Source: Vibrio mytili (lineage in GTDB: Bacteria; Pseudomonadota; Gammaproteobacteria; Enterobacterales; Vibrionaceae). From it: a stretch of 64,000 nucleotides of DNA. A program made the translations under genes and the position numbers. Where the stretch lies: contig NZ_JXOK01000037.1 in NCBI RefSeq assembly GCF_000830505.1, positions 124,001-188,000 of the forward strand, in the 5' to 3' direction. Below are positions 1 through 8,914 of this stretch, piece by piece; position 1 is the first letter of the stretch, and each line of letters opens with the position of its first letter. The notes beneath the pieces are model-generated. The model made no database searches. It was not told the DNA's origin and saw only the letters and a list, made by a program, of their open reading frames with translations.

Positions 1-426
1 TTTTCCGCGCAATTTTTTCACCCTGACAATTATACGCTTCGGGTCGATCGTCTCATGGCGGGCGCTGGTTATCGTTATGGTATCAATGAGCGATTTGATG
101 TGTACGGTATATACAGTTTAGGCGCGATTAAAGCGAAAGCGACGGATGATGAGACGGACAAAAGTTTGTCCTCTGACAGCGAGTTTATTCATGCTTTTGC
201 AGTCGGGGGGAGCTACTTGGTTACTGAACAGTTAAGTGCGACAGCGGAAGTAAAATTGAACTTCAGTGATATTGTCGATGAAAATATTTATAAGTTTGCT
301 TTTAACTACCAGTGGCACGATGTGATTGGAACTGGTCTATATTATCAGTTTCGTGACACCGATTATGCAGGTGAAAAGCCAGGTTATATCAATGAGGTTG
401 GTTTAAGCTTTAAGTTTGTTTATTAG
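1..426 (+). CDS. Outer-membrane beta-barrel protein, C-terminal part (5' end outside window)
   Basis: The reading frame is open from base 1, so the gene begins before the window. The visible 141 residues are alternating polar/aromatic strands such as GAGYRYGINERFDVYGIYSLG and YKFAFNYQWH, the pattern of a small outer-membrane barrel. The chain ends in SFKFVY with a terminal aromatic residue, the usual C-terminal signal for the Bam assembly machinery. It is probably an OmpX/OmpW-sized or porin-like protein; the family cannot be fixed without the N-terminus. An ATG at 55 is internal to the barrel and unlikely to be the start. A terminator follows 20 bases after the stop. Confidence 0.7.
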   Translation, partial: FSAQFFHPDNYTLRVDRLMAGAGYRYGINERFDVYGIYSLGAIKAKATDDETDKSLSSDSEFIHAFAVGGSYLVTEQLSATAEVKLNFSDIVDENIYKFAFNYQWHDVIGTGLYYQFRDTDYAGEKPGYINEVGLSFKFVY

Positions 427-445
427 ATTAAATAAATGTATTCGG

Positions 446-469
446 AGCACCGTTTATCGGTGCTTTTTG
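446..469 (+). terminator. Rho-independent terminator after the barrel gene
   Basis: A 7-bp stem (446-452 with 458-464) closes a TTTAT loop and is followed by a T run. It separates the barrel gene from fabV. Confidence 0.8.
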
Positions 470-586
470 TTTATTTGAGCGTACAGTGCTCCAACCACTT
501 GCATTTTCGAAGCATTTTGACAGAAATGAGATGCGAAAATCCGACGAAACTTTTATCCTAACCCAGTTTTTTAAAGGAAGTTGAAT

Positions 587-1789
587 ATGATCATCAAACC
601 TAGAATTCGTGGATTCATCTGCACGACAACGCACCCTGTTGGCTGTGAAGCTAATGTAAAAGAACAAATAGCTTACACGAAAGCACAAGGCCCAATTAAA
701 GACGCGCCAAAACGTGTTCTTGTTGTAGGTGCATCAAGTGGCTACGGTCTTTCTTCTCGTATCGCGGCGGCATTTGGTGGCGGTGCAGCAACCATTGGTG
801 TGTTCTTTGAAAAAGAAGGCACAGAGAAGAAACCAGGTACTGCAGGTTTTTATAATGCAGCGGCTTTTGAAAAGTTAGCGCGTGAAGAAGGCCTCTATGC
901 GAAGAGCCTAAACGGCGATGCTTTTTCAAATGAAGCAAAACAGAAGACTATTGATCTGATCAAAGCAGACTTAGGTCAGATTGATATGGTGGTTTACTCT
1001 CTGGCTTCTCCAGTACGTAAAATGCCAGAAACGGGTGAAGTCATTCGTTCATCTCTGAAGCCTATTGGTGAGACTTACACATCAACAGCGGTCGATACCA
1101 ATAAAGATGTCATCATCGAAGCAAGTGTTGAGCCAGCAACAGAAGAAGAGATCAAAGATACAGTAACCGTAATGGGTGGCGAAGACTGGGAACTTTGGAT
1201 CAACGCGCTTTCTGAAGCGGGTGTGTTGGCGGATGGTTGTAAAACCGTTGCGTACAGTTACATTGGTACCGAGCTGACTTGGCCAATCTATTGGGATGGC
1301 GCATTAGGTAAGGCTAAAATGGACCTAGACCGTGCGGCTAAAGCGCTTAATGATAAACTACAAGCAACAGGTGGCAGCGCAAACGTTGCGGTTCTGAAGT
1401 CTGTAGTGACCCAAGCAAGCTCTGCAATTCCAGTGATGCCACTGTACATCGCAATGGTGTTCAAGAAAATGCGTGAACAGGGTGTGCATGAAGGTTGTAT
1501 GGAACAAATCTATCGCATGTTCAGCCAGCGTCTTTATAAAGAAGACGGTAGCGCACCAGAAGTTGATGAGATGAATCGTTTACGTCTTGACGACTGGGAA
1601 CTGCGTGACGATATCCAGCAACACTGCCGTGAGCTATGGCCACAAATCACCACAGAGAACTTAAAAGAATTGACTGACTACGTTGAGTACAAAGAAGAAT
1701 TCTTGAAACTATTCGGTTTTGGTGTTGACGGCGTAGACTACGAAGCGGACGTAAACCCAGCAGTAGAAGCAGATTTCATTCAAATCTAA
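587..1789 (+). CDS. fabV: FabV enoyl-ACP reductase (NADH)
   Basis: FabV reduces trans-2-enoyl-ACP in the last step of each fatty-acid elongation cycle and is the triclosan-resistant type first described in Vibrio. The 400-residue length is typical. The N-terminus [17 protein letters not shown] is characteristic, the dinucleotide-binding stretch [11 protein letters not shown] lies at about 44-54, and the Y-x8-K catalytic pair is Tyr235 and Lys244, exactly as in characterised FabV. An in-frame TTG at 581 would add two residues, but AAGGAAG at 574-580 is correctly spaced for the ATG at 587, so I chose that start. It appears monocistronic, with terminators on both sides. Confidence 0.96.
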   Translation: MIIKPRIRGFICTTTHPVGCEANVKEQIAYTKAQGPIKDAPKRVLVVGASSGYGLSSRIAAAFGGGAATIGVFFEKEGTEKKPGTAGFYNAAAFEKLAREEGLYAKSLNGDAFSNEAKQKTIDLIKADLGQIDMVVYSLASPVRKMPETGEVIRSSLKPIGETYTSTAVDTNKDVIIEASVEPATEEEIKDTVTVMGGEDWELWINALSEAGVLADGCKTVAYSYIGTELTWPIYWDGALGKAKMDLDRAAKALNDKLQATGGSANVAVLKSVVTQASSAIPVMPLYIAMVFKKMREQGVHEGCMEQIYRMFSQRLYKEDGSAPEVDEMNRLRLDDWELRDDIQQHCRELWPQITTENLKELTDYVEYKEEFLKLFGFGVDGVDYEADVNPAVEADFIQI

Positions 1790-1809
1790 TCTATTTGCTA
1801 GATATGACA

Positions 1810-1834
1810 AAGGCGCTCATTGAGCGCCTTTTTT
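1810..1834. terminator. Terminator between convergent fabV and ybjL-like gene
   Basis: A 9-bp stem (1810-1818 with 1822-1830) is followed by a run of Ts on the plus strand. As (1809-1811) precede it, so it may also serve the convergent gene at 1885. Confidence 0.85.
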
Positions 1835-1884
1835 GTGTTTCATGTTTTATGTTGTGTATGCTTGATGGCTTGTCGCTTAACACA

Positions 1885-3567
1885 TCAACTTAAGATAATA
1901 AGAATGGTACCTGCTAACGTCATTAAGATATTCGCTATCGCATAAGTGCCGGCGTATCCGAGAGCCGGAATCGTCGATTTCGCATAGTCGTTGACCACAT
2001 CCATGGCTGGAGCACAAGTACGCGCACCAATGATCGCGCCAAACAACATTGCTCTGTTCATTTTTAGCAGATACGCACCGACAAGATAGGCAAGTGCGAC
2101 AGGAACCACGCTGACGATAAATGCGAGCCCAATGACCTGAGGACCCACTTGAGTTAAATGCTCGAACATCTTGCCCCCAGCACTTAAACCGATCCCGACC
2201 ATGAAAAACATGAGACCGAGGTCTTTAACCATGTTTAACGCCCCTTGAGGAACGTAGCCAAAAGTTGGGTGGTTGGCTCTTAAAAAGCCTAGTGAAATGC
2301 CTGACAACAGCAGGCCTACAGCGTTACCTAGGCTAAAGGAGACTTGACCGAACGTCATTGTCACCAAGCCAAACATAATCCCTAAAATAAAGAAGCTGCA
2401 AAATGCCAGCAAGTCTGCCATTTGACTGTGTATGGAGATAAATCCAATTTTTTCTGCAAGTCCGTGAACTCGGCTCTTCTCTCCACTAACTTGAAGAATA
2501 TCGCCTTTAGCTAAAACAATGTCTAAGTCCATGGGCATTTCAATTTGTGCACGAACGACTCGGTTTAAAAAACAGCCGAACTCTGAAAGGTTCAAATCAG
2601 ACAGACGTTTGCCTGCAATAGAGTCGCTTTTTACCACAATTTCTTCTTCAACGATGCGCAAGTCGAGTAGATTACGATCAAAGACTTCTTTACCATGACG
2701 AAAGCTTGGATCTAGACGCGCATGACTATCCGGAAAGCCAACTAAAGCAATTTCATCACCTTCTTGTAAAATCGCATCTCCATCGGGGTGGGCGAGGATA
2801 CCATTACGCCGTATCCGTTCAATATAGCAACCAGTTTGTCGATAAATGCCTAACTCTCTGAGGTTTTTCCCTCCCGTCCAGTCGATCAGTTCTGGTCCTA
2901 CACGGTACGCACGAATAATAGGCAAATACACTTTTCTTTGACTGTTGTTACCAAGGCCACGCTCTTTTGCGATTTGTTGCGCTGAATCTGATAGGTTTTG
3001 TTTTTGCAGTTTTGGCAATAGCTTAGCGAACATGATCATGCTGATTAAACCAACTAAGTAGGCCATTGCATAACCGACAGAGAGGTTTTCCAATACCACT
3101 GCAAAATCCATATTTCTTGGAACTGTCGCTAAGCCTGAGTTTAGGGCATCTTGAGCACCTACTAGAACGGGGGTCGCAGTAAGTGCGCCTGCCATCATAC
3201 CCGCAGAGAGTCCAAAATCGAGCCCAAAATAATGGCTGAGCCCGTAAGTTAAGCTCAAGGCTGACACGAGCACCGTCATACTTAAAATAAAGTAGTGTTT
3301 GCCATCTCTAAAAAAGATCCCGAAAAAATTGGGGCCAGCTTCGATACCAACGCAATAAATGAATAGCATGAAGCCAATGGTTAACGCCTCAGCGTTAAAA
3401 GAGAAACCAAGATGGCCCATGATAAGCGAAGTAACAAGCACGCCAATGGAGTTACCGAGTTGTAGTTTACCAATACGTATCTTGCCGATAGCAAGACCAA
3501 TGGCTAATACAAAGAAGATCAAGAGGATAGGGTTTTGTTCTAGAAGTTGTACGACGTCTATGTTCAC
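1885..3567 (-). CDS. ybjL: YbjL/AspT-family putative transporter
   Basis: This integral membrane protein of the aspartate-alanine exchanger (AAE) superfamily has about five hydrophobic segments at each end and a central soluble region with two RCK_C (TrkA-C) type domains (about residues 200-370), the standard YidE/YbjL layout. The substrate of YbjL proteins is not established. The frame extends to a TTG at 3594, but relatives begin MNINV-like, matching the GTG at 3567 ([13 protein letters not shown]); neither start has a strong ribosome site, so the start is moderately certain. In E. coli ybjL also lies near grxA, the next gene here, supporting the assignment. Confidence 0.85.
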   Translation of the reverse strand: MNIDVVQLLEQNPILLIFFVLAIGLAIGKIRIGKLQLGNSIGVLVTSLIMGHLGFSFNAEALTIGFMLFIYCVGIEAGPNFFGIFFRDGKHYFILSMTVLVSALSLTYGLSHYFGLDFGLSAGMMAGALTATPVLVGAQDALNSGLATVPRNMDFAVVLENLSVGYAMAYLVGLISMIMFAKLLPKLQKQNLSDSAQQIAKERGLGNNSQRKVYLPIIRAYRVGPELIDWTGGKNLRELGIYRQTGCYIERIRRNGILAHPDGDAILQEGDEIALVGFPDSHARLDPSFRHGKEVFDRNLLDLRIVEEEIVVKSDSIAGKRLSDLNLSEFGCFLNRVVRAQIEMPMDLDIVLAKGDILQVSGEKSRVHGLAEKIGFISIHSQMADLLAFCSFFILGIMFGLVTMTFGQVSFSLGNAVGLLLSGISLGFLRANHPTFGYVPQGALNMVKDLGLMFFMVGIGLSAGGKMFEHLTQVGPQVIGLAFIVSVVPVALAYLVGAYLLKMNRAMLFGAIIGARTCAPAMDVVNDYAKSTIPALGYAGTYAIANILMTLAGTILIILS

Positions 3568-3690
3568 AGCGTGGCTCGGTAGATTATGTGCCAAAAGATA
3601 TATTTAAGAACGAATTGTAACCAAATATTCTGAAAAGATAAGTGAATTTTTTAAGTTTTGACATTATTTGATGTAATGCAACTGTTGTAA

Positions 3691-3758
3691 TACTAATCGT
3701 AGTAAATAAGTGTTCATTTGAACCAGCTACAATGACCAGTGATTTACTGCGATTAGTA
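3691..3758. repeat. Short inverted-repeat element (MITE-like), internally deleted form
   Basis: The ends are 17-bp inverted repeats with one mismatch (3691-3707 against 3742-3758, sharing AGTAAAT and AATCG). The left end matches the right end of the longer element at 28383-28550 when that end is reverse-complemented. With only 68 bp in total, it looks like a copy that lost its centre. It lies between the transporter gene and the grxA terminator. Confidence 0.65.
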
Positions 3759-3788
3759 TAACGTAAGGTCTGGGTTTAGAGCGGATAC

Positions 3789-3814
3789 AAAAAAAGCCGT
3801 TATACACGGCTTTT
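3789..3814 (-). terminator. Terminator of grxA
   Basis: A 9-bp stem AAAAGCCGT/ACGGCTTTT (3792-3800 with 3806-3814) is followed on the minus strand by a run of seven Ts. Confidence 0.85.
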
Positions 3815-3834
3815 AAAAATTCACTTGTCTTTTA

Positions 3835-4104
3835 TTACGCTTCGTCGAACAGGCCTAGATGTTCTTTTGCATAGGCTTCGAACTCATCGCAACCGCCAAT
3901 ATGTTCTTGGTCGATAAAAATTTGAGGAACTGTTTCAACAGGCTTGCCTACGGTCTTTTCAAGATCAGCCTTAGAAATGCCTTCTGCGTGGATATCAACA
4001 TAACGGTAGTTAAAGTCTTCACGTTTTTGTTTTAGTGTTTCTGCATGCTCTTTTGCACGTACACAGAAAGGGCAAGCTGGGCGACCGAAGATAACAACGA
4101 ACAT
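3835..4104 (-). CDS. grxA: Glutaredoxin 1 (GrxA)
   Basis: This 89-residue glutaredoxin transfers electrons from glutathione to ribonucleotide reductase and other protein disulfides in the cytoplasm. The CPFC redox site is at residues 11-14 (FGRPACPFCVRAKEHAE), followed by the cis-proline region ETVPQIFIDQEHIGG. It is close to E. coli GrxA in length and motifs. The open frame runs 39 codons further upstream, but AGGAGA at 4115-4120 precedes the ATG at 4104 and the glutaredoxin fold begins there. Its terminator follows directly. Confidence 0.95.
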   Translation of the reverse strand: MFVVIFGRPACPFCVRAKEHAETLKQKREDFNYRYVDIHAEGISKADLEKTVGKPVETVPQIFIDQEHIGGCDEFEAYAKEHLGLFDEA

Positions 4105-4408
4105 AATCTTAATTTCTCCTAAACATATTTTTCTAGACAGCGTACACCTGCACAGGAGTATCGAACGCTCCCTTTTGTTGAGATAACTATGCCTTATCCA
4201 AATATAGAAATAAAGCAGCAATTGCCTCTCGCTCTCATAGTCAAAACCTATCGGACAAAATCTATACGAGCATTAACGAGCGTGATGTGATTTGACGCAT
4301 AAAAGCATGTGTATCGTAAGGTTATTGGTAGCAAAGTGGATTTGGTCAACTTTTTTTTTCAGAAAATCATAGCACTCTAGTGAGAGTGGATATTTGGGGA
4401 GAAAGTGT
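4105..4408. other. Gene-free stretch between divergent grxA and the alcohol dehydrogenase
   Basis: This holds the grxA ribosome site next to 4104 and must contain the divergent promoters. It has a T9 run near 4350-4358. I see no gene, strong hairpin or recognisable operator. Confidence 0.5.
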
Positions 4409-5653
4409 ATGTTTCAGTTTATGACGGCAACTCGAATTATTTTTGGTGAAGGGGCACTACAGTCGTCGTTATCGGTCATTAATCAATTTGGTTACAGTGT
4501 GTTACTGGTGTCAGGACAAGACACTAAAAGAGCTGCGCCGATTTTAGCTTACCTAAAGTCTCAAGGGATGCGTTACCAGCATGTAGCAGTGCGCGGTGAA
4601 CCCTATATTACCATGGTAGAAGAGACAGCCGTAATAGGTCGTAAATTTCAACCTGATATGGTTATTGCAATAGGAGGTGGAAGCGTCATCGATATGGGCA
4701 AAGCACTGGCTGCTATTATTCCAAACTTGGGGGATGTTTATGATTACGTAGAAGTGGTAGGTAGAAATGTGCCTTTAAAAACCAAACCTATTCACTTTAT
4801 CGCGATACCAACGACTGCAAGCACGGGGGCTGAAGTGACCCGTAATGCTGTATTAAAATCTGGACAAGACCAAGTTAAAGTGAGTTTAAGAAGCCCGGAT
4901 ATGCTCGCTGATGTAGCCATCGTGGACCCTACGTTAACTTATGGAACAGACCAATACACGTCTGGACGTGGGGCGATGGATGCTTTCACTCATCTCATGG
5001 AGGCGTATGTCTGCGGAGATCCCAATCCACTCACTGATATGATATGTGAGGAGGGATTGCGTCGTTTGAGCCGCTCGGTCATATCCGCCTGCAAGTATGA
5101 TGATCATATCGCGCGTTCTGATCTGTCTTTTGCTGCTTTGCTGGGTGGCATGGCGATCACTAACGCAAAGCTTGGAGCCGCACATGGGTTGGCCGCGGCT
5201 TTGGGTGGTAAATTGTCTGCACCGCATAGCATTATCACTGCGCGCCTTGCTCCTCATGTGATGAAAGAAAACATTAAAGCGGCAAAAAGGGTCGGCCGTA
5301 AAGAGGTGATTGAGCGTTATCGTCGACTCGCACAGCTTGTCACTAAACGCGTCAACGCGAATGAATATGATGGTGTGCTGTGGGTCAATATGATTTTGGA
5401 TAAGTTAGACATTCCTTTGCTAAGTCGCTTTGGGTTGTGTCAGACATCGTTTGAACAGATAGCCAAAGATGCGCTTAAATCTATCGCCATCAAAGGTAAT
5501 CCTTTGCCATTGAACGAAGAGAGATTGATTTATATTTTGAAGCAGGTGTGTGAAAACTGTGAAGAAAAAGCAGAGGAGGACGACAATGGAAGTTACGCTG
5601 TCGACATCTTAGAGCAGGAGTCGAGATCGAATTTTTCTAGTGTCAATGATTAG
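4409..5653 (+). CDS. Iron-containing alcohol dehydrogenase
   Basis: A 414-residue group III (Fe-ADH) enzyme, expected to interconvert an alcohol and an aldehyde with NAD(H). The nucleotide-binding GGGSVIDMGKA is at about 89-99. The four metal ligands are in family positions: Asp191 and His195 in GAMDAFTHLMEA, His259 in AAHGLAAALGG, and His273 in APHSI. The substrate is unknown. The start at ATG 4409 is supported by GGGGAGA at 4396-4402; an alternative start at 4394 has no ribosome site. The C-terminus is an acidic, poorly conserved tail, and the frame continues past the TAG stop into an 18-bp tandem repeat (see that entry). No operon partner is visible. Confidence 0.88.
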   Translation: MFQFMTATRIIFGEGALQSSLSVINQFGYSVLLVSGQDTKRAAPILAYLKSQGMRYQHVAVRGEPYITMVEETAVIGRKFQPDMVIAIGGGSVIDMGKALAAIIPNLGDVYDYVEVVGRNVPLKTKPIHFIAIPTTASTGAEVTRNAVLKSGQDQVKVSLRSPDMLADVAIVDPTLTYGTDQYTSGRGAMDAFTHLMEAYVCGDPNPLTDMICEEGLRRLSRSVISACKYDDHIARSDLSFAALLGGMAITNAKLGAAHGLAAALGGKLSAPHSIITARLAPHVMKENIKAAKRVGRKEVIERYRRLAQLVTKRVNANEYDGVLWVNMILDKLDIPLLSRFGLCQTSFEQIAKDALKSIAIKGNPLPLNEERLIYILKQVCENCEEKAEEDDNGSYAVDILEQESRSNFSSVND

Positions 5654-5694
5654 TGCTTCTACCTCGAGTCATATCAACCAGAGAAAGCGAAGGA

Positions 5695-5766
5695 GCAAGT
5701 AGTTGTTAAGGCGCAAGTAGTTGTTAAGGCGCAAGTAATAATTAAGGCGTAAGTAATAGTTAAGGC
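5695..5766 (+). repeat. Tandem repeat, four copies of an 18-bp unit
   Basis: Units lie at 5695-5712, 5713-5730, 5731-5748 and 5749-5766. The first two are identical (GCAAGTAGTTGTTAAGGC) and the last two have diverged by a few bases. The array is in the same frame as the alcohol dehydrogenase just upstream: past its TAG stop the frame reads ESYQPEKAKEQ and then three copies of QVVVKA-type repeats before the next stop. This is seen directly; any function is unknown. Confidence 0.9.
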
Positions 5767-5806
5767 GGGTATACTCTCTGAGTATTGAAGGCCGTAAAGA
5801 AAAAGA

Positions 5807-5834
5807 AAAGGGGAGCTAAACGGAGCTCCCCTTT
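5807..5834 (-). terminator. Terminator of hexR
   Basis: An 11-bp stem (5807-5817 with 5824-5834) carries a T-rich tract on the minus strand side. It lies about 60 bases beyond the hexR stop and may act bidirectionally. Confidence 0.75.
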
Positions 5835-5891
5835 ATACTCTTCACCAATACTGAGTTTAACTAAGCGGTGATCTCACGATCGATCATATCG

Positions 5892-6746
5892 CTAATATTG
5901 ACTCAATTTATCGTAACGACTGTCCTTTAGGGCGTCTTTGACTCGCTTTAGGTTTTCGCGGAAACCTGAACCACGGCGGAGTGTAAATCCTGTTGCGAGT
6001 ACGTCAATCACCGTCATCTGTACAACGCGGCTAGCCATCGGCATATACACGTCTGTATCTTCAGGAATGTCTAAAGTGATAGCTAATGAGCTAGCTTTCT
6101 CAAGCGGCGAGTCTTTTGCCGTAATGGCAATAACGGTTGCGCCATTTTCTCGAGCGAGGTTTGCTATTTCTACCTGACTCTTAGTGCGACCTGTATGAGA
6201 AATAAGTACGACCACATCATTATCACTGCAGTTGATACAACTCATGCGCTGCATAACGATATCTTCAAAACAGGTAATTGGGATGTTAAAGCGAATAAAC
6301 TTGTTTTGAGCGTCTCGGGCAACAGAAGATGAAGCACCAAGACCGAAGAACGAAATACGTTTCGCTTGAGTTAGAAGATCCACTGCACGGTTAACTTGCA
6401 TGGCATCCAAACTGTTTTTTGCTACATCTAAACAGGCCATGGTCGATTCGAAAATCTTATGCGTGTAAGCATCTGGACCATCATCCTCTTCCACGTTGCG
6501 GTTAACATATGGCGTTCCGTTAGCCAGGCTTTGTGCCAAGTGAAGTTTGAAATCCGGAAACCCTTTGGTATCCAGACGGCGGCAGAAGCGGTTAACAGTA
6601 GGCTCACTCACGTCAGCCATTTTGGCTAACGTTGCAATGCTAGAATGAATAGCAGTTTGTGGAGACGCCATAATTACTTCTGCAACTTTGCGCTCTGACT
6701 TACTGAAATTCTCCAGATTTTTTTGAATTTTTTCTAATGTATTCAT
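5892..6746 (-). CDS. hexR: HexR, RpiR-family transcriptional regulator of central carbon metabolism
   Basis: HexR is a DNA-binding repressor/activator that senses the Entner-Doudoroff intermediate KDPG in proteobacteria. The protein has an N-terminal RpiR helix-turn-helix (about 1-75, with MADVSEPTVNRFCRRL as the recognition region) and a C-terminal SIS sugar-phosphate domain (about 120-260, FFGLGASSSVARDAQNKF, VLISHTGRTKSQVEIA). Length is 284 residues from ATG 6746; a GTG at 6755 would add three. No good ribosome site helps choose. I could not identify a clear HexR box upstream. It is apparently monocistronic, ending at the terminator at 5807. Confidence 0.9.
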   Translation of the reverse strand: MNTLEKIQKNLENFSKSERKVAEVIMASPQTAIHSSIATLAKMADVSEPTVNRFCRRLDTKGFPDFKLHLAQSLANGTPYVNRNVEEDDGPDAYTHKIFESTMACLDVAKNSLDAMQVNRAVDLLTQAKRISFFGLGASSSVARDAQNKFIRFNIPITCFEDIVMQRMSCINCSDNDVVVLISHTGRTKSQVEIANLARENGATVIAITAKDSPLEKASSLAITLDIPEDTDVYMPMASRVVQMTVIDVLATGFTLRRGSGFRENLKRVKDALKDSRYDKLSQY

Positions 6747-6983
6747 AGTGTTCACGAGGGTATGCAGAACAACTCGCTGGCTCTGTTAACGTGTGTTTTA
6801 GGGGCGTTAACGATAACAACCAGCGCCATAAATGCAGTATAAACCTGATCTTCAATCGGGCTAAACCAATAACGGATACTAATTAGTGAGAATTTGACAG
6901 GCCTCAAACAAAATGTTCTAAAAACTACAGAATTGAATGGTGAACCACAGAAGTTTCGCTCTACTAAAGCGATATTAGTGGTT

Positions 6984-7026
6984 GAGTTACATCAAAAAGA
7001 AAGAAATTTTCAATTTTATGTAACTC
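6984..7026. repeat. 9-bp inverted repeat around an A/T-rich centre
   Basis: GAGTTACAT at 6984-6992 is mirrored by ATGTAACTC at 7018-7026, 11 bases beyond the panP stop. The loop is 25 nt and A/T-rich with no T run after either arm, so it is not a typical terminator. It may be an operator or an mRNA 3' structure. Confidence 0.45.
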
Positions 7027-7036
7027 GAACTTGTCG

Positions 7037-8683
7037 TTATTGCGCCAAAATATGGGCAGCCAAATCCTGTATTTTTGAGGTCAATATCGGCGCTTGTTGC
7101 GCTATCTCTCTTTGCTCATCGAGGACGGCATTGAGTATTTCTGTCGTCGTCAATGGGTTCGCAAGGACAACGCGGAACACTATGGTATTCATGCGTTGCC
7201 ACTGTGAAGGGTTAAGCCGAGTACGAGAAACAAAAGACTTGCCTGTTTCGCGTTGGCGTTTTTGGATAAATTGGGTCAACTCGTTAAGCAGTTCATTGAG
7301 TTGCTCTTGTTGTTTTCCTTCTGCTTTCTCCAGAGCCTCATGAATACGAGGTGGTAGATAGCGATAGGTAAGTAAACACAGCTCAGGCTCAGAAACCAGT
7401 TCAAAGTCATCTTGTTGTTTGATGAGATCGGCGAAATAGCGTGCTTTAGCGATACTTTGATCAATGAGCAATTCATAACCTGGTCGGCTGATTATATGCA
7501 TGGCGGCATAGACCAACATGGCCATTCCAGAGCGTGAGCCTTCCAACGTGTGACTGCCCAAATCTTTCGAGCCTTTACGCAAAATGTACTGTGCATGATG
7601 CTCGACGGACTTCATTGCATCGGGGTCTTTAAAGAGCACCATGCCGGCTCCCATCGGGATGTACAGTTGTTTGTGTGCATCAATAGTGACTGAATCGGCC
7701 TGTTCAATACCACTCAATAGGTGACGGTGGTGATTAGACATGAGCGTAGCGCCGCCCCAGGCCGCATCGACATGGAAGTGGCAGTCATGTTGACGGCAAA
7801 CATCCGCGATGTCTTTAAGTGGATCAACACTGCCTGTTTCAGTTGTGCCAGCGACACCGATGACGGCAATGGGCTTGATCTTCTGCTGCTCGAGCTGAAC
7901 AATTTTTTGTTTCAAATCGTCGACAATGATTCGGTTTTTGCTGTCGGTTTTTACGGGAACTAAACCATCTTGACCTAAACCAAGCACATCTGCGGCTTTC
8001 TTTAGCGAATAATGTCCACGCTCTGAAACTAGAACAGCTAGGCCTTGATAGCCATAATGCGTCATGGCTTTGAATAGACCTTCTTTCTCAACGCCTTTGA
8101 AGTCATTACGTGCTCTCAACGCTCTATTTCTTGCTACCCAAAGGGCGGTGATATTGGCAATCGTACCGCCTGAGCAAAAAGCGCCAAGTGAGTGATTGGC
8201 ACTGTGCATCCACTGACTGTAGAACGCATCCGTTTGACCGTAAATTAAACGATGTAGCATGCCTAGAACCTGACGCTCTAACGGCGTAAAAGCTTTCGAC
8301 GTTTCAATTTTGACCAAGTTTTGGTTTAAGGCGATCATGATCTTCGATAGCGGCATCAAGAAGTAGGGTAACGCCGAGGTCATATGACCAATAAAGCTTG
8401 GAGCAGCAGTATGAACAGAATGAGATACAAGCGTATCCAGCAGGTGTTCTGTGTGCTCGGAAACGAATTCAGGTTGTTCGGGGATCTGAGCAGAAGAAAA
8501 GTCTTTTTCGATCTCACGTAAAGGCTTTTCTTCTGCCACGATGTGCTCGCGAAGAAATTGATTTAAGTTTCTAGAGAGGCTTTCCTCTATTTTTGTTAAC
8601 GTTGAGTCTGGACCTTCTGGGACTGTAAAGATCTTCAACAAGCTCTCGAAGTTAACGTCAGCAGTTCTTTGTTCCTTAACCAT
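7037..8683 (-). CDS. panP: Pyridoxal-dependent aspartate 1-decarboxylase (PanP type)
   Basis: A group II PLP decarboxylase of 548 residues. In Vibrio this subfamily makes beta-alanine from aspartate for pantothenate/CoA synthesis, replacing PanD. The substrate phosphate loop region CSGGTIANITALWVARNRAL is at about 170-190, the PLP-stacking and aspartate motif HVDAAWGG has Asp306, and the PLP-binding lysine is Lys338 in DAHKQLYIPMGAG. Annotations often call it glutamate decarboxylase; the sequence alone does not prove aspartate specificity. The start at ATG 8683 has a weak ribosome site but agrees with family length. It is transcribed away from the secreted-protein gene at 8915, with a possible hairpin between them. 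Confidence 0.85.
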   Translation of the reverse strand: MVKEQRTADVNFESLLKIFTVPEGPDSTLTKIEESLSRNLNQFLREHIVAEEKPLREIEKDFSSAQIPEQPEFVSEHTEHLLDTLVSHSVHTAAPSFIGHMTSALPYFLMPLSKIMIALNQNLVKIETSKAFTPLERQVLGMLHRLIYGQTDAFYSQWMHSANHSLGAFCSGGTIANITALWVARNRALRARNDFKGVEKEGLFKAMTHYGYQGLAVLVSERGHYSLKKAADVLGLGQDGLVPVKTDSKNRIIVDDLKQKIVQLEQQKIKPIAVIGVAGTTETGSVDPLKDIADVCRQHDCHFHVDAAWGGATLMSNHHRHLLSGIEQADSVTIDAHKQLYIPMGAGMVLFKDPDAMKSVEHHAQYILRKGSKDLGSHTLEGSRSGMAMLVYAAMHIISRPGYELLIDQSIAKARYFADLIKQQDDFELVSEPELCLLTYRYLPPRIHEALEKAEGKQQEQLNELLNELTQFIQKRQRETGKSFVSRTRLNPSQWQRMNTIVFRVVLANPLTTTEILNAVLDEQREIAQQAPILTSKIQDLAAHILAQ

Positions 8684-8736
8684 AGCGAAGAATCATTTCT
8701 AGTTATTTTGGTAGTGCAGGCCGAACAATCTAAACT

Positions 8737-8760
8737 AAAACGGGCGCAAAGTCCCGTTTT
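8737..8760. terminator. Hairpin upstream of panP, possible terminator of the secreted-protein gene
   Basis: AAAACGGG (8737-8744) pairs with CCCGTTTT (8753-8760), with short T runs on both sides. It lies about 155 bases beyond the stop of the gene at 8915 and just before panP, so it could separate the two transcripts. Confidence 0.45.
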
Positions 8761-8914
8761 TATTAGTAGAGCGAATGCAAGTGAAAAGAAAATAATTAAG
8801 AATAGACCTTATTCCCCAAAGAAGCACACGCGACACCCATGCCGTCGCCCAATCATAAGGGAAGCATGGTGACAGTTTATCATTCAGTGCTATTTGAAAG
8901 GCGCGACGATGTCG

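Noticed and set aside
6756..6890. HexR box in the hexR promoter
   Set aside because: No sequence close to TGTARTNNNATTACA could be found; the nearest, around 6913-6928, differs too much.
6894..7343. Long open frame of 149 codons on the plus strand
   Set aside because: It overlaps the end of panP on the other strand, has no ribosome site, and its composition is that of a shadow frame.
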